Shown: piece by piece, positions 25,901-40,900 of the stretch | Numbering within the stretch: the stretch's first letter is position 1 | Layout of the letters: each line of letters opens with the position of its first letter | NCBI GenBank assembly: GCA_947623455.1 | Contig: OX392542.1 | Span: forward strand, 8,439,625 to 8,503,624 | Source of the DNA: Mimachlamys varia | Taxonomy: Eukaryota; Mollusca; Bivalvia; Pectinida; Pectinidae | Length of the DNA stretch: 64,000 nt | Direction of reading: 5' to 3' | Position numbers and translations under genes: made by a program | The notes under the pieces: model-generated | What the model was told of the DNA's origin: nothing | The model's database searches: none | The model's input: the letters and a program-made list of their open reading frames with translations, nothing else

Positions 25901-28900
25901 GTCGTAATACAGAGTGACGTACACTACCTAGGTCTACACAGTAAGTCGTAATACAGAGTGACGTACACTACCTTGGTCTACACAGTAAGTCGTAATACAG
26001 AGTGACGTACACTACCTAGGTCAACATAGTAAGTCGTAATACAGAGTGACGTACACTACCTAGGTCTACACAGTAAGTCGTAATACAGAGTGACGTACAC
26101 TACCTGGGTCTACACAGTAAGTCGTAATACAGAGTGACGTACACTACCTAGGTCTACACAGTAAGTCGTAATACAGAGTGACGTACACTACCTAGGTCTA
26201 CACAGTACGTCGTAATACAGAGTGACGTACACTATCTAGGTCTACACAGTAAGTCGTTATACAGAGTGACGTACACTACCTAGGTCTATACAGTAAGTCG
26301 TAATACAGAGTGACGTACACTACCTAGTTCTACACAGTAAGTCGTAATACAGAGTGACGTACACTATCTAGGTCTACACAGTTAGTCGTAATACAGAGTG
26401 ACGTACACTACCTAGGTCTACACAGTAAGTCGTAATACAGAGTGACGTACACTACCTAGGTCTACACAGTAAGTCGTAATACAGAGTGACGTACACTACC
26501 TAGGTCTACACAGTAAGTCGTAATACAGAGTGACGTACACTATCTAGGTCTACACAGTTAGTCGTAATACAGAGTGACGTACACTACCTAGGTCTACACA
26601 GTAAGTCGTAATACAGAGTGACGTACACTACCTAGGTCTACACAGTAAGTCGTAATACAGAGTGACGTACACTATCTAGGTCTACACAGTTAGTCGTAAT
26701 ACAGAGTGACGTACACTACCTTTTTGGTTGGTAAGAAAAAAAAGATGCGGCCATTTTTGATTTTGACGTTGAACGATTGCTATTGCTATTTCATGAGAAA
26801 CACTGAAAGGAACGTTCTCATATTTCATACGTTGGTTCCGATGGGTCATTAGGTTTGTTTAAGTTTTGAGATACATTGTAGATCAGTAAAATAAAATGAT
26901 GGGCAGGTGGCTATCTTGGATTTTGACATGGAAAAATTATTATCGCCATTTATTGAGAAATACTGGATGCATGGATTTTTCTCGATTTCATATGTCTGTT
27001 CCCCGTGGTCCCTGGTGTTTTGCTCGTTTAATTTTGGAACTGATCAGAATATCAAAGTGGCTGTTAGGCGTTTAACATTGAAAGTTTTATTATCGCTATT
27101 TCTTGAGAAGAACTTGATGCATGTCTCTCAAAATGTAATTAAGAAGGTTTCGTTTATCCTTGGTTGTGACCGTTTAATACTGATAAGGGAAAAACATGAT
27201 TGCTGACAAGCGACCATATTTGATTCGAATTTGCTATTATAAAGCATTTTGTTATAAAGGGAATTTTCAAATGTATACAATTTAGTGTAAGTAAGAGAAC
27301 AGAGGAGCAATGAAGGAAACAGATCTTATTATCAAAGAACAAATAAGATCAAACAATAGTGGGCACTAAGATCCCTCTTGGATCTCGTTGTTTGGATATA
27401 TACAACTTGCAGTATTATTAAGCCGAAGGGGACTATTAGTTTACCTGCCGTCTGTCCGTCCGTCTGTCTGTCTGTCACCTTTTTATTATCTCTGCAATGA
27501 CTGTACATATTGAACTGAGATGTAGAATACAGATACATCACGGGGCTTATCTAGGTCAAGTTCTAATTTGGTTACGGTTGAATGGTTTTTTGCAGAGTTA
27601 CGGTCCTTGGTCCTTCGATAATTCAGTTTTCGTGCATTATCTCTGCAATATGTGCACATATTGAACTGAAATTTAGTATACAGATACATCATGGTACTAT
27701 CTACGCCAAGTCCCTGTAATTTGTTTAATGAATCATTGCATCTTTATAGTTTGTGGGGGCCGGTAGGGAACATGTATTTCTTCAGCAATACTCAATATGC
27801 TTGTTTTGTTTTTGTGAGTAATCCGTGTGTTTTTATCATTTTATTTTACTCTATGTGTATCTTTATCCAAGCTTAGTACTTTTAAATTTCCCCGTTCCTA
27901 CAGAACATATATACAATGTATGTTAAAATGACGTGGAAGTTTGACTCGATTAAAGCAGAGATCCGACCTCGAAACAAGATCTAAACACTATAATAAAACA
28001 CCCCGGGGCATACCAATCTGCTGTACATTCCAGAACTGTCACAACGGGCGGAGAGTATTGATGTAAACTACAGCATTCGTCATCACTGAATATGTTAAAA
28101 ACGCTTTGAAAAGAAAAATTAAGCTTTTATTTCAGTGGGGATTTTTTTTTGTAATTGCCTTCACACCAAGTACAACTGATTATATAACTATGACCTGTTA
28201 TTTATGGGCGTTGTCATGCAGAGGTTACACAACGAGTTGTTGTATATATATGGTACGTACTTGCCTCGAGTTAGTAAATATTCAAAATGTAGAAAGGACA
28301 CGAGCTTTAGGGAGTTTTGAAAATTATCTAACGAGAGTAAAATAAATGCCATATCCAACAACTAATAGTCGTGTGACCTGGTTCTATCACAATTACAGCC
28401 ACAAACGGCAGATTTTCATTGATTTGAATATAAATGAACAGCGGACAGTATAGGCGTAAACATATCGAACTGTATTTCCCGCCAAATGATGATGACGTCA
28501 ACAATCAGCAAGTGACGTTGTTCCGGTCAAAGTTCTTCATCGTGATAGCCAATCAAAATGCATTTAAGTATATATATTCCACGTGTGGTATAAAACAGAA
28601 TAATTAATACTCTGAGAGTAGAATAACACCCACCTATTGTGGTAGACAACATGGTTCCCGGCAATAGTTTGGGAATTGTAGTTTCAGTTTACTTTCAAGT
28701 TGCCATCTTGATATGTTTGAAAAGCTGCATGTGTACTAAACCTAAATAATTGATAATTCCAAGAGATTTACAAAATCCACTAAAACACAAACAATATTCC
28801 CTCGCGAAACATATATGATTTATGACCTTAAAACTAATTATAAAAACCTAGCATGAACTGGAAGAAATTCATTTTGTTATCAGTTAATTAAATTTACCTG

Positions 28901-31900
28901 ATTGCGTTTTTCTTTTAATCGTATTATTAACTAATTTTGAACACTTCGCTCATGACAGATTTTCCATATTTTGTGTCGGTTTTGACGACTGGCCTTGCTG
29001 GCTGGTTCAGTTCTACTAAACCCCAGTTAAATATGATCAGATTATAAGTTTGTGTGCACTTTACCAGGTATAATTGTCTGCTGTAAATATTTTTCGATAT
29101 TTAAAAAATGTTTTTATTGTCCTTAATAATTTCCGAATCATATACCAACATATTTTGCTGCGGATTAAATAAATTGATTATTATTTAACTTTGCACAATG
29201 ACATTTTGAAAAATCATAGTTTTTAATTTGGTTTTTAGTTTCTTAATTTAATAAACAAATATACATGCGCAGTATGTTTCAGTTTCCGTTTTCAATATTG
29301 AGTCTGACTTAAGCCTGCAATATTTAATTAAAGCATTGAACTGTTGCCAGATGTAGTATACAGTCCATATGCATACACTTTGGGTGACAGATAAATAATT
29401 GTATTCATATCGACTGTATACTACATCTGGAAACAGTTCAATGCTTATATTTGCATTTCCGGTAATTTTAAAATTTGCCTGTATCTATATCTTTGGGATA
29501 AAGTCGGTAAACATTCTACATTTACCATGTGTTTCTTTACTTGAAGAGTCGGATTTAAATCAATATCATCTGAGCTATTGACTCAAAGCCATTATTCATG
29601 TTATCTGAGGCGGAGTGCAAAGCGTTGACGTAACGTAGTCCAACATGGCGTCAAAAATGGCGTCACAATAACCTGATTCAAATCAGTGTCATCTGAGCTA
29701 TTAATTCAAAGCCATCATTCATGCTATCTGAGGCGGAGTGCAAAGCTTTGATATAACATAGTCCAACATATGACTTAGATTGCAAATTGTAATATACAGT
29801 GTCATATATTACAATTTGGTTTAGTAATGATATATAGGCAAAGGCAACACAGATTGTAAACATATTTCTATAATATGCTGTTTCGCTCACAAACACGGTA
29901 TAAGGAATATATATAGCATCCAGTCAATATTCATCTAATTATTCAATAAAAATACCAATATAACCAATGTTGACTTGTGTGATGACCATCTGTATCTCTC
30001 TTCAAATAATAATTGCTCCTAACTTGTTTCAATTATTAACAGGAATGTCTTTATTTTGTTTGTCATCACAGTGTCAATAATCCTCCCTACATGCAGTATA
30101 ATACCTTCTGGTGTAATCCAGGTTTTAAATCAAACTGTTTTCTACATGCAATAGAGTGCGCTTAGCAACCCGTGACAAACTCAGCATTGTTGATGCGGGG
30201 TAAAAAAAGCATTTTTCTGTCACTTAAGCTACAATGTAAGTATATAGATCCACGAAAACTCCCAAGCATTGTTAGCTTAATGTGCAACTGAAGAACGCCT
30301 CCACCCCCGAACCGTTCTTCTCTATATAGCACTTTTAATTTTGTCATTGTTATCGTATTTTCCTAAGCCAGGTAAACGTACAATTCGATCGGCTGCCATT
30401 GTTACAGATACTGACATTTACAGATGTAGTTGACGTAGAAGTCAAATTAAGGTAACCAAATGTCGACACTGATGAGAGCGACCTCTAGGGACGCTGCTGT
30501 AGGTCACGTGGCCAAAAGGGTAAACACTATGTAATCCTGGTAATACGACAAGTAAACATTCTGTAAGAGCGTCGTGATGTGTTTTATAAAGACAAACTCA
30601 CTAAACGGAACAGCCGTGTATGCTCGTACCCGCTATAGTTCGCCAGGGTTTTATCAAAGACATTTACTGGACAAATAATAAAAAGGATCCCAAGGCAGGG
30701 TATTAATTAAAGTAAGGTGCAGAAATATCGACAAAATAGGCTGTCAGAAATACATAACCATAAATGGTAGTGTAGTGTTATATCAGTGACATTCCTTTTT
30801 ATAATTGAAGAGTGATGTACGACAAATTACTTTTGGTTTTGATGATTTGATTGTCTAATAGAGTTTCTAACACAGGTACCCACTCAAATAACGTTTTGAT
30901 TTTGATGATTTGATTGTCTAGTAGAGTTTGTAACATAGGTACCCAATCAAATTACGTTTTAATTTTGAAGATCTGATTGTCTAGTAGAGTTTGTAACATA
31001 GGTACCCAATTAAATTACGTTTTGATTTTGATGATTTGATTGTCTAGTAGAGTTTATAACACAGGTACCCAATTAAATAACGTTTTGATTTTGAAGATTT
31101 AATTGTCTAGTAGAGTTTATAACACAGGTACCCAATTAAATAACGTTTTGATTTTGAAGATTTGATTGTCTAGTAGAGTTTATAACAGAGGTACCCAATC
31201 AAATAACGTTTTGATTTTGAAGATTTAATTGTCTAGTAGAGTTTATAACACAGGTACCCAATCAAATAACGTTTTGATTTTGAAGATTTGATTGTCTAGT
31301 AGAGTTTATAACACAGGTACCCAATTAAATAACGTTTTGATTTTGAAGATTTAATTGTCTAGTAGAGTTTATAACACAGGTACCCAATCAAATAACGTTT
31401 TGATTTTGAAGATTTGATTGTCTAGTAGAGTTTGTAACACAGGTACCCAATGCAATAACGTTTTGGTTTTGATGATTTGATTGTTTAGTAGAATTTTAAC
31501 ACAGGTACCCAATGAAATAACTTTTTGGTTTTGATGATTTGATTGTCTAGTAGAGTTTCTAACACAGGTACCCTGTAACCCAATGAAATAACGTTTTGGT
31601 TTTGATGATTTGATTGTTTAGTAGAATTTTAACACAGGTACCCAATCAAATAACGTTTTGGTTTTGATGATTTGATTGTCTAGTAGAGTTCTAACACAGC
31701 TACTCAATCAAAGAATACTGATTGTTAAATCGTGATACAGAAATATAAAATAATGACTCTTTACAACAAATCAACACCAGCTGGTAAACTAAATCGTGAT
31801 TTGAACTCAAAATTGACACAATCTTGTATCCATATTAACAAAATGACGATTTATGTAAATCCACTGACAGATAAGACAAAAATGTCTTGCCGTGCCATGT

Positions 31901-34900
31901 TACAGCGAAATTAGAGAAATACTAGCAAACATGATCCAATATCAACCCTTGATCCAATAGTTACATGTAACAGTTTTACTGAATATTTCAGTATTTGTAA
32001 AGCTATTTCTGATACTGCTAAATATGTTATCAGTACTAACGTTAACATGACAGAGCGTTTAAGTAAACTACTGGTTTCTTCACGTATGTTGAATTAAAAC
32101 CATACTTGTTGACAAACACAACCTAAATCACAACAGTTAATTAAAACACCAGATACATTTCACAGGCTGCTTAATTAACAAATCAGTTGAATTTCAATAA
32201 CTAATAAACACACCAGTTAAATCGTACTCATTAATTAATTCACCAGTTAAATTGCACTCATTAATTAATGCACCCGTTAAATCGCCCTAATTAATAAACA
32301 CACCAGTTAAATCGCACTCATTAATAAACAAACCAGTTGAATTTCAATAATTAATAAACACACCAGTTGAATTTCAATAATTAATAAACATACCAGTTAA
32401 ATCGCACTCATTAATAAACACACCAGTTAAATTGCACTCATTAATTAATACACCAGTTAAATCGCACTCATTAATAAACAAACCAGTTGAATTTCAATAA
32501 TTAATAAACACACCAGTTGAATTTCAATAATTAATAAACATACCAGTTAAATCGCACTCATTAATAAACACACCAGTTGAATTTAAATAATTAATAAACA
32601 TACCAGTTAAATCACACTAATTAATTAATAAACCCGTTAAATCGCGCTCATTAATAAACACACCCGTTAAATCGCACTCATTGTTAAACACACCAGTTGA
32701 ATTTCAATAATTAATAAACATACCAGTTAAATCACACTAATTAATTAATACACCCGTTAAATCGCGCTCATTCATAAACACACCCGTTAAATCGCACAAG
32801 TGGATTTATCCTGCAACTAAATCACATTAGTTAATCAACAGACCAATTAAATAACAAAAGTTAATACATCAGTCAAATCAAACTAGTTAACTAACGGACC
32901 ATTAAATGTCACAATCTACTCCACACAAAACTTATATCACACTACCTAAAAAAGAACTGTTAAATCTTACAAGTTAATTAACCGACTAATTTCATATCAG
33001 AAGTTGATTAACACGCCAGTTAGATATTACAAGTTGCTTGACACACCAGTTAACATCGCACTAGTTGATTAACCCGGCGATTAGATAACACTAGTTAATT
33101 AACAAACCAGTTTAATATCTTCTATACAAATGTATAACTATAAGTTCTTTAACACATCAATGAACTACCACACGTAAAGACATTTGAGTTTATTACAATG
33201 TACATCACACTGAACAGTGAAAACTTAACAACAGTTATATTTATATATTTACGAAAATGTCCCGAAATTTTTTTTTTTTTTAAATTATATTTATAATGAA
33301 TTATAGATATGTTCTGCAATCCGGAACTGTACTGTACTGCTAAGAGCACACTATGTCAGATACTGGAGAGCAAAATATCAATATCATCAGTAAACTCATC
33401 TTAATAAATAAATGGAGCCGATCAAACTTCCAGACAGGGATCCAACCGGCAATGTTACCTCCGCGTGTTTATGTGACTATTTAAATACTTGTTTATTTCC
33501 CCGACATCTACACTTAATTTATTTGCATGTTGTTTAATCTATATTGTATTAAATAACAAACCATTAAGTCACATCCGGGTTTTTTGATAATAGCATTACA
33601 TTGTCATTACGGCAGTCTGGCGTCTAATATGCCTGTCCAGTATTGACCAGGAGAATGTTTTAATTGGTGTGGTGTAAGGGACATAGTTAAATCACTTTTG
33701 TGTTAATTGGTGTGGTGTAGGGGACATAGTTAAATCGCTTTTGTGTATTATGGCAGATAGATACATTACATCTTTATTACAGAGCGTTTAAAAACACGAG
33801 TCTGAACGTCAATGAGCCGATATAGGATCAAGCTTAAAGTTCTTCAGTGTTTAATGAAATGAAGAAGACATTAAAACCATCGTTATCAAATTACAAGTTG
33901 ACATTTCTCTGTCGCCTGTAAAACTCGCATTATTCTGATTTATAACTTCGGTTCATCGTCATACACGTAGCATTAACTTCAGCATCAGTCATTCCAGTAC
34001 GGAAAAGTGCACAGAACGGCGTCTTGCTCTACACAAAGACCTTCTCCGCACGGTATAAAGAAATACATACTGTCATAACTCTTAGGTAAAGATGGACATG
34101 TAATAATTTTTACTGGAATCGGTCTTTGTTCTGGAAGTCTTCTGACTTGTCACACAGCCTCTATCTGGTAACACAGCCTCTATCTGGTTACATAGCCTCT
34201 ATCTGATCACTCAGCTTCTATCTGGTAACACAGCCTCTATCAGATCACACAACCTCTATCATATCACGTAACCTCTATCTGATCACACAACCTCTATCTG
34301 ATCACACAGCCTCTATCTGATCACACAGCCTATATCAGATCACACAACCTCTATCTGATCACACAACCTCTATCTGATCACACAGCCTCTATCTGGTCAC
34401 ACAACGTCTGTTCTGTCACACAGACCCTTTATCTGATCACACAACCTCTATCTGATCACACAGCCTCTATCTGATCACACAGCCTCTATCTGATCACACA
34501 ACCTCTATCTGATCACAGAGCCTCTACCTGGTCACACAGCCTCTATTTGGTCATACACGGTCTGTTCTGTCACACAGACCCTCTATCTGATCACACAGCC
34601 TCTATCTGATCACACAGCCTCTATCTGATCACACAGCCTCTATCTGGTCACACAACGTCTGTTCTGTCACACAGACCATCTATCTGATCACACAGCCGTT
34701 ATCTGGTCATACAGCCTTTATCTGATCACACAGCCGCTATCTGATCACACAGCCTCTATCTGATCACACAGCCTCTATCTGATCACACAGCCTCTATCTG
34801 GTCACACAACGTCTGTTCTGTCACACAGCCTCTATCTGATCACACAGCCTCTATCTGGTCATACAACGTCTGTTCTGTCACACAGAGCCTCCTTCTGATC

Positions 34901-37900
34901 ACACAGCCTCTATCTGATCACAAAGCCTCTATTTGGTCATACAACGTATGTTCTGTTTCACAGACCCTCTATCTGATCACACAGCCTCTATCTGATCACA
35001 CAGCCTATATCTGATCACAAAGCCTCTATTTGGTCATACAACGTCTGTTTTGTCACACAGACCCTCTATCTGATCACACAGCCTCTATCTGATCTCACAG
35101 CCTTTATCTGATCACACAACCTCTAACTGGTCACACAACGTCTGTTCTGTCACACAGAGCCTCATTCTGGTCTTTTTGTGATCGCATAGCCTCAGTCTTG
35201 TCACATAAATATATCCGTTAAATGAATAAATAACATTTGATTTTCTTTACTTAGTTGATAATGAATCATTTAGTTTTAGAATATTTATTTATAATCTATA
35301 TGGACATACATCTATATATCTACTTATAACTGGACTATTGTTGCCATTATTTGTTAGATTGATGTGTTTGCTTGGATAAGTTTTGATTGACATTTTCTAC
35401 CTTTCTTGCCATAGTTGAACACATTTCTATATAACTTCAATACGATCAATACACTATTTCCTTTATAAACTTTAGAGTGATTTGATGTATCAGACGCCGA
35501 TTAAACCGTATAACAGCAGTGCTTGTGACCATGTCTTTAGTTTGAATATAGAAAACTGAATTTACACCATAAATGTCAAACAGGCACTGTCGATGTTCGC
35601 CGACGGTGATCTTAATTCCGGTAGGTTTTAAAGGCGATTTAGATATAAAAGAGATCATAATGTATAAAGACCGTAAACATGTAAGATGTCACATAAATAT
35701 TAAAGATGACGAATAAATATCAAGATCAGCTGATATGTGTCACTGATAAGTGAAAAGGGTCACTAGTAAATATACGGAGGACTGACCAATACACAATGAC
35801 CGTTAATGAATAAGTAGTCTAATGGTGAATATGTCGCAGGTCTTAGACAAATCGGATGACTGATGGAAATATAGGGGATGACAAATTTAGACAGCCATTG
35901 ACAAATATGAAGGGGCATTGGCAAATATTAATGGTCATTGAGAAATATAAAGGACGATGACAAATTAAAAGGACCATTGACAAATATAAAGGGCAATTGA
36001 CAAATATAAAGGGCTATTGGAAAATTGGAAGGACCATTGTTATATATAAAGGGTCATTGGCAAATGTTAAGGGTAATTGACACATATAAAGGCATATAAA
36101 TTGGCAATATATTTACATTCTGTGTTGCATTCGCCTATATATCATTAGTAAGGCAAATTGTAGTATATCACACTGTATACTACAATTTGTTATTTCTGAC
36201 GTTATGTTGGACTTCGTAATATCAATGCTTTGCACTCCGCCTCAGATAACATGTTTACTGGCTTTGAATCAATCGCTTAGATGACACTGATTTAAATTAG
36301 GCTATCATGACGTCATGTCTGGCGCCATATTGGACTTCGTTACGTCAACACTCTGCACTCCGCCTCAGATATCAGGTACAATGGCTTTGAGTCAATAGCT
36401 CAGATGACGTTGATTTAAGTCATGCTCTTCAAGTAAAGAAACACCCTCGGAAAAGGGAGACTGTTCAACGACTACATCGTGAAGAAATAGACACGGAAAT
36501 ATTTATCTATCACAAAACTTGTATTCATATTGACTGTATACTGTACATCTGGTAAGAGTTCAATGCTTAAATAAAGGGCAAGTGGCATATTAAAAGGACC
36601 ATTGGAAAATTAATAGGACCATGGGTAGATATAAAGGGTCATTGGCAAATATAAAGGGCCATTGACAGATTCAAAGGGTCATTGACACATCTATAGGACA
36701 TTTGTCAACTACTCATTGTACAACATATATATATATATATATAAAACGACTGTTGAAACTATAGGTCCACTAGTTAATATAAATGACTGCTGATAAAGAT
36801 ATTTTTAAATGATAAATATGTAGGACGACGGCTTGACCAGCACCGTCCCTCAGACGATGGTCCAGGAACCACTTGTATAACAGGAAATAGCTACTTATCC
36901 TCAGGAGATATTGTGACAAATGTTAAGCACGAGATAATCTATTTAAATATCGAGTTATCCGTTCAGACAAATGGTGATTTCCATAAACATGTTAGGTTAG
37001 AGAAGGATCCGTGATTCCCCAAGTTAGGTGATTAGATAGATAGGTCAAAGGTGTTTGTGATGTACCACCAACCAGTGACGTATCTCGAACGTTCGGTTTT
37101 CTCACCCCCGAGACACTACTGTCTCGCTAATTTTATGGAGACTGCATCTGTTACCCTAACAACGAGAAGACAGCTATTCATGAAGTCCGTCTAGGTTTCC
37201 CTGCGACACACCGGCCATTTTTTCAGAGTGACAAAATGTACTTTCCTATTAAATGTGCTGCCCGCTATTGTAGTGGAATAAATGAATTATTGGTGTGGTC
37301 CTGCATCTGTCTTCATTTCCATGTCATCACGGTAATCTCTGAGGTGTTAACCTTTCGTCGATCGCGTCTCTTTGTTTCTATGACATTATAACTTGTTTCT
37401 CTATAGGGTTTGGCCGTTTATGAGTCCTAAGGCGATATTTGTACACCCTCATAGTAAACGACACAAATTTCACCATTACTAATCTTTGTATTAAATAGCA
37501 ATGCCTGGAAAAGACCAACTGAACTTCAAAGTCACCATTATGTTTTATTTCCAGTCCTTATACGGAGGTATAATAGATTCTTTCTTTTGCTGTCAAACAC
37601 AAATGATTAAATGCCTCAATGAGATTTTTTAGTTTTGAGAAAAGGCCAAACCTCTCTCTTCTTCAATTAATTTTCTGATTCACATTTAGTGAAGCTGAGC
37701 ACTGCGACAGGTATGTGTAATGTGTCTCAGACAGTGGTAGCGGATAGCAGAATAGCACGATAACCAAACTACAGAAGTTTCAGCATACCATAATCCGAAC
37801 TCAAATTAGATTTGGTCCACCCTTTTAATGCTGCACATTGAGTATCAATGACTTAAATGTTGAATAAGTTAAGGTCAACAAATTTAACAAAAACAAAACC

Positions 37901-40900
37901 AAAATTTACATGCAAGTCTCACGGTTTTGAACCCTGTTGTTTCATTAGCGGAAGACACTTACTCTTCCGAAACATCTGGTCTAATTCTGTTTTACTTATA
38001 CGACGGTCTCCATGTTAATCTTTCCTTTGTTCATACTTTGCCTCTAGTTTATTGGACTTTGAGTTCGGATTGAGGTTTTGTTGACGCACTGGTATTCTAT
38101 GATTGTTTGATTTTTTTTTAGGTAAGAAACATTAGAAATATAATGTTTTAAATCCAAAAGGAACAGCTATCTCGGTTTTTGGATTATATTCAGTTTTCTA
38201 TATCAGCTGTTAGTCGCAGGTCATGTTAAGCTCAATGAAATACTCGATATACGGTAAATATATATCTTAATTGTGTAATACTCGTTAGACTCGTTCTCAA
38301 ATGTCGCTCACTAAACGAGAAATTGCCCCTTTGACAAAAAATAAATCATCATCAACTCGCAAAGCCTTTTGTTATGGTTTCATTACTGAAGTTAAATTGC
38401 TTTTACGAAATTTGTTAAAATATTAGCTACATTTGTATCATTTCCAACTCTTCGTTTTCATGGAGAGATCACGACTCTAATTTTTGGAATCAATCTAACT
38501 ACATACTTACTTAATCTATTATACCAATTAAATACATTTTCAAGTGTTTTACATTCAGACATGTTTGGTAAGTCCGAAGTGTTCTGTAGTTTGTGATGTT
38601 TGACATATTTCACGAGTAAGGTTGATATTTTTTATATTTATCATGGATAGACAGTATGAGTGAAATATAGTTAGTATTACTGGAGATACAGCTAGATATT
38701 CGGTTTATTACATTTTCATAGCAAACACTCCCCGGCAGCTTGTAACACTAGTAAAAATATAACATACTAAAACCAGTATTATCCACAAGTGGACTAACAC
38801 TTTTGAACGACGAACAATTTTCGACACTTCATTGGTAACATTGGTAAAAACAAATATTATTCAGATAATATCAATAAGATCAATCTTCAAAGGTTTGTTC
38901 ATAGTTCCTTTAATGAAATATATAATGTTTTAAGCTATGTGTTACAGTGTTCCATTACATGTTACAAAGATGTAAGCAACATTTATAAGAAAAATTAACC
39001 AATTCTTTAAATACTCTTGTCAACAGGTTTGTGCATGTAGTCTTCATATCGCGCTGATAGAGCTAGAACATGTCCGGGATTTATTCAAAGTTCCGATTAT
39101 TTTTATGTTATGGTTTGCAGACCCTAGTTACCGTTTTGGATTGGGATGTTGATTTGGATTTAAGTTAGGTCATGTATTTGAAATCTAATATAGGACTTGG
39201 ACCTTTGTCTCTGTGATATATGAGAGTGTGTTTTTTATTAAGCTTCTGACTACAACATTTGGTTACGTTATAATTAAATACGATTCTGTTCATATGCATT
39301 TCATACAAATAAGTAAAGAAAAACCCTCTCAAAAGTTACATGGCGGGTGTCGTCGATGAAGCCGAAGACGCTTACTCTTCAAGAACACCTGGTCTTATTT
39401 TCTTGTACTTTTACGAATGTCTCCATGTAAAACTTTCCTTTGTTCCTATATTGCCTCCAGTTTAATCGATTTTGAGTTTAGATTATGGTTTTCTTGACGC
39501 TTTGGTATTCTCTGATTTTTGTATGACCCTTTATCAACGTCTTGCCGCTACCTTATCCGCCCTATTGATATGTAGGGTATTACGGGGGGAATAATGACCA
39601 CGTGGACGCCACCATGTGACACCCACATTTGATTCCATTTACTCTACTTAATCTACTTGTTACTATTTTGCGTTGATGATAGTATTCGAAGGTTGCTTGT
39701 CTTACAGACACAGGTTTTACGTTAATGATGGTCCTTGAAAGTTGATTGCCTCCAAGGTAATACGAGACAGGTACATTTGTATGGATGCGCCCCCTTTTGG
39801 CACCCACGTACAGTAGAGAAACAAGTTATTTCCTATTTCTATCGTCGATTCCTCAATAATTGTCTTTCGACCAAGTATAAACAGAGAGGTTGAAACACTA
39901 TTTTTGCTAATTAATGTAATTAAAATTATATAACTTTAAATCGGTCGTTAGTCATTTATTTCGATATATATACCACTGTAATACATTTACACGCTTTTAA
40001 CACTTTCAAATACAATTTGCATTTTCACCTGCAATGAACGCCATAAACACACTGTTCACCTCATCACTGTACTACTATTAACGAGCAAAATTACAAAATT
40101 CATGTCTGATAATGATACAATATAAATGACAAAGACTACAGCAAGGTCCGTGGCTATCCTTATAGTTTCATTGAGATGGTACAGTTGCATATCTTGTGAT
40201 ATATTTGATAACGCTTATCGGTGTGCCTTGTTGATTTGTTATCATTAGACATGAATTTATTGAATTTCGCCTGAGATTCAAACGACACGTATCGGTGAGA
40301 AAAGGAGATCCTTGAAAACTTACTAGACTAGGTGTTCCAGAGGAGTAAGCGACTATAGCGTCGTTGAAGCATTCTCCTAATAAAGATACAGAAGACGCTT
40401 AGCATTCCGAGGCCCCCTTTCCAGGCGCACAATGCAAATCGTTCCAAAATGTATATTTTGAAAAAGTTAGTACATGAATTATAATTATGCTCAATTTTCG
40501 ATTTATATTTCATATATCTTGATATCTTGATATCTTGATTGATATCTCATCGATAAATATTCCGTGTCTTTGTGTGATATGATGATGGCCGTTTTTGAGT
40601 TTACTTATTAATGTGCTTAATTGTTGTGATGACAATGATGACTCGGTTCTCATTCTGAGGATTGATTCTTATTTGGATGTGACCAAGATTTACTTGGCGG
40701 GTGTCGTCGATGAAGAAGAATACGCTTACTCTTTCGGAACACCTGGTCTTATTCTCTTGTGCTTTTATGAAAGACTCCATGTAAATGTTTCCTTTGTTCC
40801 TTTTTTGCCTCTAGTTTAATTGATTTTGAGTTCGGATATGGTTATGTTAACGCTTTGGTATTCTCTGATTTTTTTTCTCAAGCTGTTGTGATAAAAGAGT

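Noticed and set aside
1..36700. CRISPR arrays
   Set aside because: The repeats are contiguous with no unique spacers, and the DNA is eukaryotic.
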